From positions 1 through 33,915 of the forward strand of contig JAEYTJ010000236.1 in the NCBI GenBank assembly GCA_023434095.1: a DNA stretch of 33,915 nt, written 5' to 3'. Shown one piece after another: positions 6,542 through 13,912 of the stretch (its first letter is position 1; the number at the start of each line of letters is the position of its first letter). The DNA comes from Pseudomonadota bacterium. GTDB taxonomy: Bacteria > Pseudomonadota > Alphaproteobacteria > Rhizobiales > Xanthobacteraceae. Under the pieces are notes generated by a model. The model was not told the origin of the DNA, did no database searches, and saw only the letters and a list, made by a program, of their open reading frames with translations. Made by a program: the position numbers and the translations under genes.

Positions 6542-7609
6542 CTAGACGGACGCGCCGACCACGCGCTGGCGCGATCCGGCATGGTGCGCGCGGTACTGGC
6601 GGGGGGAGAGCCCCAGCGACGTCTTGAACTCGCGCGAGAAATGCGCCGCGTCGGAGAAGCCGCAGTCGAAGGCGATCTCGGTGATGGAGCGCGGGCTGTT
6701 CTCCAGCATCCAGCAGGCATAATGCGTGCGCAGCCGCCGCTGGAAGGCCGCCGGGGCGACGCCGAGCGTCGCGCCGAAGGCGCGCTCCAGCTGGCGGGTC
6801 GAACAGCCGACATAGCGCGCCACCGCCTCCATCGAGGGCGGATCGTCGAGCCGCTGCTCCATGAAATGCACCGCCTGATGCACCCGCGGATCGGCGACCG
6901 CGGCGAGATCGGCGACGAAATGCGGCTGCGGCAGCGAGGGCGGGCGCATGCCCTGCAGCATCATGTGCCGCACCGCCTGGTTGGCCTTGGCCGCCCCGCA
7001 ATGGCGGGTGACGAGATAGAGGCCGAGGTCGATCGCCGCCGTGGAGCCGGCGCAGGAAAGCAGGTCGCCCTCGTCTACGAAGAGCTTGTCGGTGACCGCC
7101 TTCAGCGAGGGAAACTGCGCCTGGAACGCCTCCAGCACGTTCCAGTGGATGCAGACGGTGCGCCGCGTCGCCAGGCCCGCCTGGGCGATGGCGAAGGTTC
7201 CGGTGCACACGCCGATGAGCCGGACCCGGCCGGCGGCGGCGCGCCGCAGATAGTCCAGCAGCGCCGGCGGCTGGTGCTCGTTGAGATAGTCGTTGCCGCC
7301 GCACACCGCGATATAGTCGAACTGGGCGGGATCGAGCAGCGGCGCGCTGTCGGAGATCACCACGCCGCAGCTCGCCCGGCGTGGCGTGCCGTCGAGGCTC
7401 ATCACGGTCCAGGACGCGTGGATCTGCCGGCTGCGCCCGCCATGGTCGGCCGCGAGCCGCAGCGCGTCGATCAGCCCGCCGAAAGCCGCGAGCGTGAACT
7501 GGTCGAGCAGCACGAAGCCGACGCGCAGCGGCGACAGCCGGCCGGGCACGGCGGGCGGTTCGTGACTGCGGCGGGAGGCGGGGGCTGGCGGGGACGTCAT
7601 GTCGCTCAT
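6542..7609 (-). CDS. GlxA-type transcriptional regulator (DJ-1/PfpI-like domain plus AraC HTH)
   Basis: 355 residues from the ATG at 7609. An amidotransferase-like DJ-1/PfpI domain (about residues 30-200; starts LRVGFVLLDQFTLAAFGG, contains GVCTGTFAIAQAGL at the nucleophile-elbow position) is joined to a C-terminal AraC double helix-turn-helix (STRQLERAFGATLG and IAFDCGFSDAAHFSREF). Family members such as CdhR, GbdR and ArgR sense small amines or amino acids and activate catabolic and uptake genes. It is divergent from the module 2 importer and probably controls it through the 104-bp region between them. No strong Shine-Dalgarno decides the start; an ATG 9 bp downstream and a TTG 27 bp upstream are alternatives. 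Confidence 0.9.
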   Translation of the reverse strand: MSDMTSPPAPASRRSHEPPAVPGRLSPLRVGFVLLDQFTLAAFGGLIDALRLAADHGGRSRQIHASWTVMSLDGTPRRASCGVVISDSAPLLDPAQFDYIAVCGGNDYLNEHQPPALLDYLRRAAAGRVRLIGVCTGTFAIAQAGLATRRTVCIHWNVLEAFQAQFPSLKAVTDKLFVDEGDLLSCAGSTAAIDLGLYLVTRHCGAAKANQAVRHMMLQGMRPPSLPQPHFVADLAAVADPRVHQAVHFMEQRLDDPPSMEAVARYVGCSTRQLERAFGATLGVAPAAFQRRLRTHYACWMLENSPRSITEIAFDCGFSDAAHFSREFKTSLGLSPRQYRAHHAGSRQRVVGASV

Positions 7610-7639
7610 ATCAAAGTTTTTGGCCCGATCCTGCAAGCC

Positions 7640-7692
7640 GACGCTGCGTCAGGGGCGGAAGATGCACGCTGCCTGCCCACAGGCGACGCCTG
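7640..7692. promoter_or_regulatory. two palindromes in the divergent promoter of module 2
   Basis: GACGC-T-GCGTC (7640-7650) and CAGGCG-A-CGCCTG (7680-7692) are perfect palindromes whose centres are 41 bp apart, close to four helical turns, within the 104-bp gap between the GlxA-type regulator and the binding-protein gene. Both are plausible operators; the second lies only about 20 bp before the binding-protein start. No clear -35/-10 box was found. Confidence 0.4.
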
Positions 7693-7713
7693 CACATGAG
7701 GGGAGATAACAAC

Positions 7714-8754
7714 ATGGCACGCATAACCGGTCTTGTTACGGCATCGGCGCTCGCGCTGGCGGCCGCGCTCACGCCCGCCTCGGCGCAGGAGGCTCTCCAC
7801 GTCGCCTGGTATGGCGGCAATTGGGGCGACGCCTTCAAGGCCTGCGTCGCCGATCCCTTCACCAAGGCGACGGGCGTGGCGGTCGTGCCGGAAGTCGGCA
7901 CCTCCACCGTCACCCTCGCCAAGCTGCAGCAGCAGAAGGACGCCCCGACCCTCGACGTCGCCTGGATGGATGGCGGCGTGAGCGAGCTCGCCGAAGCGGC
8001 GGGCGTGCTGGCGCCGATCACCGAGGCCGGCGTGCCCAACCTCAAGAACGCCGTACCGCAGGCGGTCTACAAGAACGGCAACGGTACCTATGCCGTGGGC
8101 ACCGGTTATTACTCGCTGGGCCTGACCTACAGCACCAAGGAAATCCCCGAGGCGCCGACCTCGTGGAACGACCTGTGGAAGCCGGAATATGCCGACGCGG
8201 TGACCATCCCCTCGCCGGCCAACTCCTCCGGCGTGCCGTTCCTGTTCTTCCTGCACAAGATCTGGAACGCCCCGGCCGGCGACTTCGCCCCGGTCTTCGC
8301 CAAGATCAAGGAGCTGAAGCCGGCGCTGTTCTTCGATTCCTCGGGCGCCGCCTCCAACGCCTTCCAGAGCGGCGAAGCCATCATCGGCGCGCATTTCAAT
8401 GTCGGCGCCTTCGATCTCATCGCCAAGGGCCTGCCCATCGGCTTCACCGTGCCGAAGGAAGGCGTGTGGGCCACCGATGCCCGACTGCACCTCGTGAAGA
8501 ACGGGCCGCGGCCCGAGCTGGCGCAGAAGTTCATCGACACCGCGCTGACCCCGGCCGCTTCGCAGTGCCTTGCCGACAAGCTGTATCTCGGCCCGTCGGT
8601 GAAGGGCGTCGACGTCTCGCCCGAGACCGCTGCCAAGCTGCCCTGGGGCGCCAAGGGCTCGGTCGCCGATCTCTATCTGCTCGACTGGACCGAGGTGAAC
8701 GCCAGGCGCGCCGAGCTGGTCGACACCTGGAATCGCGAGATCGCCCGCAAATAG
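7714..8754 (+). CDS. ABC substrate-binding protein, PotD-like
   Basis: 346 residues. A Sec signal peptide (MARITGLVTASALALAAALT, cleavage likely after ASAQ or ASA at about residue 24-25) precedes a family 1 binding protein beginning LHVAWYGGNWGDAF. An upstream in-frame ATG at 7696 is rejected because the GAGGGGAG ribosome-binding site lies between the two and fits the ATG at 7714. First gene of a five-gene plus-strand operon with ATPase, two permeases and a proline-racemase-family enzyme, which points to an amino-acid or amino-acid-betaine-like substrate. Confidence 0.92.
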   Translation: MARITGLVTASALALAAALTPASAQEALHVAWYGGNWGDAFKACVADPFTKATGVAVVPEVGTSTVTLAKLQQQKDAPTLDVAWMDGGVSELAEAAGVLAPITEAGVPNLKNAVPQAVYKNGNGTYAVGTGYYSLGLTYSTKEIPEAPTSWNDLWKPEYADAVTIPSPANSSGVPFLFFLHKIWNAPAGDFAPVFAKIKELKPALFFDSSGAASNAFQSGEAIIGAHFNVGAFDLIAKGLPIGFTVPKEGVWATDARLHLVKNGPRPELAQKFIDTALTPAASQCLADKLYLGPSVKGVDVSPETAAKLPWGAKGSVADLYLLDWTEVNARRAELVDTWNREIARK

Positions 8755-8773
8755 GGCGCGAAACGCGGATATG

Positions 8774-8800
8774 CCCGCCCGGGCGAGATCTCCGGGCGGG
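8774..8800 (+). terminator. stem-loop between binding-protein and ATPase genes
   Basis: A perfect 9-bp GC stem (8774-8782 with 8792-8800) and a 9-nt loop, followed by a pyrimidine tract GCTTTCCCCCTTT. It lies 19 bp after the binding-protein stop. In this position it is likelier a partial terminator or mRNA-stabilising element that raises binding-protein output relative to the membrane parts than the operon end. The remaining gap to 8937 shows nothing else clear. Confidence 0.55.
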
Positions 8801-8937
8801 GCTTTCCCCCTTTAGCTGCCGTGCCGCCCCCGCGCCCCAACGCTTGGCGCGCGCCGGTTCCGGCGTAGTCTGACCTTCGCCGACTTCGGACGGCCACCCT
8901 TTGTCGCGCCGTCCGCTCTCCCGCGAGGACATCATCC

Positions 8938-9981
8938 GTGCAGCCGCTTCTTTCCATCGATGCCGTTTCCAAGCGCTTTGCCGCCCACCGGGCGCTGCGC
9001 GAGGTCGATCTCGCGGTCGAGCCCGGCGAGTTCATTGCCCTCCTGGGGCCGAGCGGCTGCGGCAAGACCACGCTGCTGCGCTGCATCGCCGGCTTTCTCA
9101 CCCCCGATGAGGGACGCATCCGCATCGACGGCGAGGACATCACCCACGCCCCGCCCTATCGCCGGCCGCTGAACACGGTGTTCCAGAGCTACGCGCTCTT
9201 CCCGCATATGAGCGTCGCCGACAATGTCGCCTATGGCCCGCGCCGGGCGGGCGTCGGCCGCCGCGAGGCGCAGGAGCGGGCGCGCGAGGCGCTGGCGCTG
9301 GTCGGGCTGGAGGAGATGGGCACGCGGCTGCCGCGCGCGCTTTCCGGCGGCCAGCAGCAGCGCGTGGCGCTGGCGCGCGCCATCGTCAACCGGCCCAAGC
9401 TCCTGCTGCTCGACGAGCCGCTTTCCGCCCTCGACCTCAAGCTGCGCCGGCGCATGCAGATCGAGCTCAAGCACATCCAGGAAAAGCTCGGCATCGCCTT
9501 CATCTTCGTCACCCACGACCAGGAAGAGGCCATGGCGATGGCCGACCGGATCGTGGTGATGCATGCCGGCCGCGTCGAGCAGGTCGGCACGCCTGAATCT
9601 ATCTACCGGGCGCCGGCGACCCGCTTCGTCGCCGAATTCGTCGGCGAGCCGAACCTTATCGCGCTTGAGCCCACCGGCCCCGGCCGCGCCCGGCTGGCGT
9701 TCGGCGGGGCGGAACTCCCCGCGCCTGACGGCATGCGCTTCGCCATGGTGCGGCCCGAGGATGTGGTGCTCATCGAAGGCGCGGCGCCCGACGGTCTCGT
9801 CACGGCGCCGGGCGTCGTCGAGGAAGTGGTCGCCATCGGCCCGCTCACCACGCTGTTCGTACGCTGCGGGACGGTGCTGCTCAAAGTAGCGCGGCTCGGC
9901 ATGTCCGGCGCCGGGCTGGTCCCCGGGAGCGCGGTCACTCTCGGCCTGCGCCCCGGCGCGCTGCATCTGATCGCGGAGTGA
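8938..9981 (+). CDS. ABC transporter ATP-binding protein, PotA-like
   Basis: 347 residues with Walker A GPSGCGKTT (about 38-46), signature LSGGQQQRVALARAI, Walker B LLLDEPLSALD, and switch THDQEEAM; a TOBE-type C-terminal domain follows from about residue 240. The GTG start at 8938 follows GCGAGGA by 9 nt. It energises the module 2 importer. Its stop overlaps the start of the first permease (GTGA). Confidence 0.93.
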   Translation: MQPLLSIDAVSKRFAAHRALREVDLAVEPGEFIALLGPSGCGKTTLLRCIAGFLTPDEGRIRIDGEDITHAPPYRRPLNTVFQSYALFPHMSVADNVAYGPRRAGVGRREAQERAREALALVGLEEMGTRLPRALSGGQQQRVALARAIVNRPKLLLLDEPLSALDLKLRRRMQIELKHIQEKLGIAFIFVTHDQEEAMAMADRIVVMHAGRVEQVGTPESIYRAPATRFVAEFVGEPNLIALEPTGPGRARLAFGGAELPAPDGMRFAMVRPEDVVLIEGAAPDGLVTAPGVVEEVVAIGPLTTLFVRCGTVLLKVARLGMSGAGLVPGSAVTLGLRPGALHLIAE

Positions 9982-10826
9982 GCCCGGTGGCCGCCCCTCT
10001 CACCACGCTGGCGCTGCTGCTGTTCGCGCCGATCGCCTTCTTCGCCGCCTTCTTCCTGGCGCCGATGGCGGTGGTCGCGCTCTCCAGCCTGACCACGGAT
10101 GAGGGCGGCCCGACCTTCGCCCATTACGCCCGCATCCTGTTCGACCAGTATCACTGGGACGTGCTGTGGGTGACCTTCCGCATCGCGCTCGCCACCACGG
10201 CGCTGTGCCTGCTGATCGGTTTCCCGCTCGCCTGGTACCTCGTGCGCATCGTGCGCTGGCGCAGCTGGCGGCGGGCCTGCGTCATCCTCATCGTGGTGCC
10301 GCTGTTCACCTCCAACATCGTGCGCTCCTTCGGCTGGATGGTGCTGCTGGGGCGTACCGGACTCGTCAATCAGGGACTGATGGGGCTGGGGCTGACCGAG
10401 CGGCCGATCCGCTTCCTCGGCACGGAGACCGGCATCCTCATCGGCATGGTCTACATCCTCATGCCCTTCGTCGTGCTCTCCGTCGGCAACGCGCTGGCCA
10501 AGATCGACACCGCGCTGGAGGATGCTTCCGCCGACCTCGGCGTCGGGCCGGCACGCACCTTCTGGTTCGTCACCCTCCCGCTGTGCCTGCCGGGCGCGGT
10601 GTCGGGCGCCATCATGGTGTTCGCGCTGGCGGTGAGCGCCTATGTGACGCCGGCGCTGCTCTCGGGCGGGCAGATCACCGTCTTCTCCATGCTGATCTTC
10701 CAGCAATATTCCTCGGTGTTCGATTTCCACTATGGCGGCGCGCTCAGCGTGACGCTGCTGGTGCTGACGCTCCTTCTCGTCACCCTCGCCGGCCGCATCG
10801 GCGAGCGCGGACGGAGGGCGGCATGA
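9978..10826 (+). CDS. ABC transporter permease, PotB-like
   Basis: 282-residue membrane protein with about six hydrophobic segments; the EAA coupling loop is LEDASADLGVGPARTF followed by TLPLCLPGAV. It begins at a GTG that overlaps the ATPase stop by 4 bp, and its stop overlaps the next ATG by 4 bp, so the permease pair and the ATPase are translationally coupled. Confidence 0.92.
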   Translation: MSPVAAPLTTLALLLFAPIAFFAAFFLAPMAVVALSSLTTDEGGPTFAHYARILFDQYHWDVLWVTFRIALATTALCLLIGFPLAWYLVRIVRWRSWRRACVILIVVPLFTSNIVRSFGWMVLLGRTGLVNQGLMGLGLTERPIRFLGTETGILIGMVYILMPFVVLSVGNALAKIDTALEDASADLGVGPARTFWFVTLPLCLPGAVSGAIMVFALAVSAYVTPALLSGGQITVFSMLIFQQYSSVFDFHYGGALSVTLLVLTLLLVTLAGRIGERGRRAA

Positions 10827-11617
10827 TCGCGCGGCTTCTCATCCGGATCGTCGCGCTCGCCGCGCTCGCCTATCTGGTGCTGCCGCTGGTGGTCATCATG
10901 GGCGCGTCGCTGACGCAGACCAGCTATCTCGCCTTTCCCCCGCAGGGACTGACGCTGAAATGGTTCGGCGTGCTGTTCGACGACCCGTCCTATGTCTCGG
11001 CGTTCATCACCTCGACCCTGCTGGCGCTGGCGGCGACGGTGGTGGCGGTGCTGCTGGCGGTGCCGGCAAGCCTCGCTCTAGCGCGCTACGTCTTTGCCGG
11101 GCGGGCGGCCGTGACCTCGCTGCTGATGTCCCCGCTGGTGCTGCCCTATGTCGTGCTGGGCGCGGCGCTGCTGCAGTTCGGCACCGATTTCGGGCTGGCG
11201 CGCTCCTTCGAGGCGCTGCTCGTCGGCCATGTCGTCATCGTCATGCCCTTCGTGCTGCGCTCGGTGCTGCCGATGCTCACCCCGGAGCAGCGGGCGCTGG
11301 AAGAGGCGTCGATGGACCTCGGCGGCCGGCCGCTCGCCACCTTCTTCCTGATCGTGCTGCCGCAGATCCGCGGCGGCATCGTTTCGGGCGCGCTTCTCGC
11401 CTTCATCTCCTCCTGGATCAACGTCGAACTGTCGATCTTCAACACGACGTCGGCGCTCAACACCATCCCGGTGAAGATGTTCAACTACGTGCAGTACACG
11501 ATCGATCCCACGATCGCGGCGGTGTCCGCGATCACCATCATCGCGGCTGCGCTCGTCATCACCCTTCTCGATCTGCTGATCGGCCTCGACATGCTGTCCG
11601 AGCGCCAACAGCCCTAA
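10823..11617 (+). CDS. ABC transporter permease, PotC-like
   Basis: 264 residues from the ATG at 10823, which overlaps the previous stop and is preceded by GGAGGG. The frame stays open far upstream but that part is arginine/histidine-rich shadow of the PotB-like gene. The EAA loop reads LEEASMDLGGRPLATF followed by VLPQIRGG. Partner of the 9978-10826 permease in the module 2 importer. Confidence 0.92.
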   Translation: MIARLLIRIVALAALAYLVLPLVVIMGASLTQTSYLAFPPQGLTLKWFGVLFDDPSYVSAFITSTLLALAATVVAVLLAVPASLALARYVFAGRAAVTSLLMSPLVLPYVVLGAALLQFGTDFGLARSFEALLVGHVVIVMPFVLRSVLPMLTPEQRALEEASMDLGGRPLATFFLIVLPQIRGGIVSGALLAFISSWINVELSIFNTTSALNTIPVKMFNYVQYTIDPTIAAVSAITIIAAALVITLLDLLIGLDMLSERQQP

Positions 11618-11636
11618 GTCCAACGGAGCCTTTGCG

Positions 11637-12650
11637 ATGCGCAAGCAGGATAGTTTCGACGTCATCTACACGCATACGGAGGGCGAGCCGCTCTGCATCA
11701 TCCATAGCGGCATTCCCTATCCCGCCGGCTCCTCGATCCTCGAGAAGCGCGCCTTCCTGGAGGCCAATTACGACTGGGTGCGCACGGCGCTCATGCGCGA
11801 GCCGCGCGGCCACCGCGACATGTTCGGCGTGTTCCTCACCCCCCCGTCCTCGCCCGACTACGACGCCGGCCTGATCTATATCGACGGCACGCAGTACTCG
11901 CACATGTGCGGTCACGGCACGATCGCCGTCGCCATGGCGATGGTGGCGCACGGCTTCGTCCGCCGCTCCGAGGACGGGCTGACCAAGATCCGCTTCGAGA
12001 CCACCGCCGGGCTCGTGCAGGCCGAAGTGGCGACCCAGGGCGACGAGGTGCTGTGGACGCGCTTCGAGAACGTCCCGGCCTATGTCGCGGCGCAGGACGT
12101 GGCGTTCGACCTGCCGGGCGTCGGCGCGCTGAAGGCCGACATCGTGTGGGGCGGCAATTATTTCGGCATCATCGACCTGCGCGGCACCTCGCTGAGGATC
12201 GGGCCGGAGAACGGCTCCGAGCTGTCCCGCCTTGGCATCCTCGCCCGCGAGGCGATCCGCGAGAAGGTGAAGATCCAGCACCCGACCGCCGGCCACATCA
12301 ACAACTTCAACTTCGTCACCTTCTGGCACGAGCCGACCATTGAGGGCGCGCTCTACAAGAACGTGCATGTGTTCAGCGCCGGCCAGCTCGACCGTTCGCC
12401 CGGCGGCACCGGCACCAGCGCGATGATGGCGATGTTCGAGGCGCGCGGCGTCATCGGCCTCCACCAGCCCATCACCTCCGAAGGCCTGCTCGGCACGGGC
12501 ACCTTCGAGGGCGAGCTGATCGGCGAGACCCGCCTCAACGACGTGCGCGCCGTGCGCCCGACGGTGAAGGGTACGGCCGGCCTGCTCGGCACCGCCCGCT
12601 GGCTGGTCGACCGCAAGGACCCCGTCGGCGCCGGCTTCCTGGTGGCCTGA
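11637..12650 (+). CDS. proline racemase / hydroxyproline epimerase-dehydratase family protein with Cys/Gly active site
   Basis: 337 residues, full length for the proline racemase superfamily. The start region shows the family signature HTEGEP, and the first catalytic cysteine is present in HMCGHGTIAVAM (Cys91). At the second catalytic position, where proline racemase and 4-hydroxyproline 2-epimerase have Cys and trans-3-hydroxy-L-proline dehydratase has Thr, this protein has Gly256 (DRSPGGTGTSA). A two-base racemisation therefore looks unlikely; a dehydratase or other one-base reaction on a proline-like or hydroxy-amino-acid substrate is the inference. The gene follows the importer with a 19-bp gap and GGAG 8 nt before the ATG, so the enzyme probably acts on the imported compound in the cytoplasm. 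Confidence 0.9.
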   Translation: MRKQDSFDVIYTHTEGEPLCIIHSGIPYPAGSSILEKRAFLEANYDWVRTALMREPRGHRDMFGVFLTPPSSPDYDAGLIYIDGTQYSHMCGHGTIAVAMAMVAHGFVRRSEDGLTKIRFETTAGLVQAEVATQGDEVLWTRFENVPAYVAAQDVAFDLPGVGALKADIVWGGNYFGIIDLRGTSLRIGPENGSELSRLGILAREAIREKVKIQHPTAGHINNFNFVTFWHEPTIEGALYKNVHVFSAGQLDRSPGGTGTSAMMAMFEARGVIGLHQPITSEGLLGTGTFEGELIGETRLNDVRAVRPTVKGTAGLLGTARWLVDRKDPVGAGFLVA

Positions 12651-12679
12651 CAGGCGACGGGGCGGCTGCGGCCGCCGCG

Positions 12680-12714
12680 AAAAAAGGATCGGGGCCGCTC
12701 ATCGGCGCCGATCC
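12680..12714 (-). terminator. rho-independent terminator of the module 3 importer operon
   Basis: On the minus strand a 7-bp stem GGATCGG/CCGATCC (12714-12708 with 12692-12686) is followed directly by six T residues (12685-12680). It lies about 90 bp past the stop of the ATPase gene at 12806 and within the gap between two convergent operons. Confidence 0.75.
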
Positions 12715-12748
12715 GATCGTCTCCCGCGCCTGAGGCAAGGGCCGGTTC

Positions 12749-12766
12749 GCCGCCCTCAAGGGCGGC
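12749..12766 (+). terminator. stem-loop in the convergent intergenic gap
   Basis: GCCGCCC-TCAA-GGGCGGC, a perfect 7-bp stem with a tetraloop, about 100 bp after the proline-racemase-family gene. The following plus-strand sequence is only weakly T-rich (ATTGGACCTCTTCT), so it may serve as terminator for the plus-strand operon or as transcript end protection for either strand. Confidence 0.35.
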
Positions 12767-12805
12767 ATTGGACCTCTTCTCGGCCGCGTCCGTCAGGGGC
12801 CGACC

Positions 12806-13912
12806 TTAGGCTAGCCAGAGCGCCGCCGCCATCGGCACATCGACCGCAACATTTGCGCCGATCTCGTGCTGGCCTTGGCCGGGACGGAAGGGCTCGTCCA
12901 CCGTGATCTCCTGCCCGTCCGAGACGACGCCGTAGCGAACGAGGCTGCCCAGGAACTCGCGACGCACGATCTCCCCCCTCAGCGACGGCGCGGCGCCCTC
13001 GTTCTCGACGATGCGGGCGACCTGCGGGCGGAAGACGAGGCGGGCCCCAGCCGGCACATCGACCCCGCTCGCCACCGGCAGTTTCAAGCCGCCCGCCGTT
13101 TCGAACGCGCGGGCCGCCCCGGCGCCGACGACCTTGCCTTCGATCACGTTCGCGGTGCCGAGGAAGTTAGCGACGAAGAGATTCGTCGGGCGCTCATAGA
13201 GCTCCATCGGCGTGCCCACCTGCTGCACGATGCCGTCGCTCATCACCGCGATGCGGTCGCAGACCGTGTTGGCCTCCTCCTGATCGTGGGTGACGAAGAT
13301 GGTGGTGAGTCCGAGCCGCTGCTGCAGGTCGCGCAGCTCGCGGCGCACCTGCACCCGCATCTTGGCGTCGAGATTGGACAGCGGTTCGTCGAGCAGCAGG
13401 ACCTTGGGCTCGATAACCACGGTGCGGGCCAGCGCCACGCGCTGCTGCTGGCCGCCGGAGAGCTGCGACGGGCGCCGGTCCGCCAGATGGCTGAGGCCGA
13501 CGATCTCCAGCGCCGCGCCGACGCGGCGCTTGATCTCGGCGCGGGCGACGCCGCGCTCCTCCAGCCCGAACGCGACGTTCTGCGCGACGCTCATATGCGG
13601 CCACAGCGCATAGCTCTGGAACACCAGCCCGACATCCCGCTTCCACGGCGGCAGGTCGCCAATGTCCCTCCCGCCGACGCTCACCGTGCCGGTGTCGGCC
13701 GTGTTGAAGCCGGCAATGAGACGCAGAAGCGTCGTCTTCCCGCAGCCGGACGGGCCGAGGAAGGCGAAGAACTCGCCGGGCTCGATATCGAGGTCGATGT
13801 CCTTCAGCACATGGTTGCTGCCATAGGAGAGGTTCACCCCCTTTATGCGGACATCGAGCGCCTCGGTGTGCAGCGCGGCCTCGGGCGCGCTCTTCTGGGC
13901 GGTGGCGGTCAT
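12806..13912 (-). CDS. ABC transporter ATP-binding protein, FbpC/AfuC-like
   Basis: 368 residues. Walker A GPSGCGKTT at about residues 55-63, signature LSGGQQQRVALARTV, Walker B LLLDEPLSNLD, and switch THDQEEA are intact; a TOBE-like domain lies C-terminal (from about 260). It forms the motor of the module 3 importer with the fused permease, whose stop it overlaps by 4 bp. The family is annotated as iron(III), phosphonate or sugar-phosphate transport; the PgtABC-like neighbours favour a phosphorylated organic substrate. Confidence 0.92.
   Translation of the reverse strand: MTATAQKSAPEAALHTEALDVRIKGVNLSYGSNHVLKDIDLDIEPGEFFAFLGPSGCGKTTLLRLIAGFNTADTGTVSVGGRDIGDLPPWKRDVGLVFQSYALWPHMSVAQNVAFGLEERGVARAEIKRRVGAALEIVGLSHLADRRPSQLSGGQQQRVALARTVVIEPKVLLLDEPLSNLDAKMRVQVRRELRDLQQRLGLTTIFVTHDQEEANTVCDRIAVMSDGIVQQVGTPMELYERPTNLFVANFLGTANVIEGKVVGAGAARAFETAGGLKLPVASGVDVPAGARLVFRPQVARIVENEGAAPSLRGEIVRREFLGSLVRYGVVSDGQEITVDEPFRPGQGQHEIGANVAVDVPMAAALWLA

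Noticed and set aside
6360..6545. 61-codon open frame on the plus strand upstream of the module 1 promoter
   Set aside because: No ribosome-binding site or recognisable protein features, and it spans the NtrC-like dyad.
7621..7634. TGGCCCG-ATCC-TGC, sigma-54-like sequence before the module 2 binding-protein gene
   Set aside because: The spacing between GG and GC is 9 instead of 10 and the -24 box has a mismatch; sigma-54 promoters tolerate spacing changes poorly.
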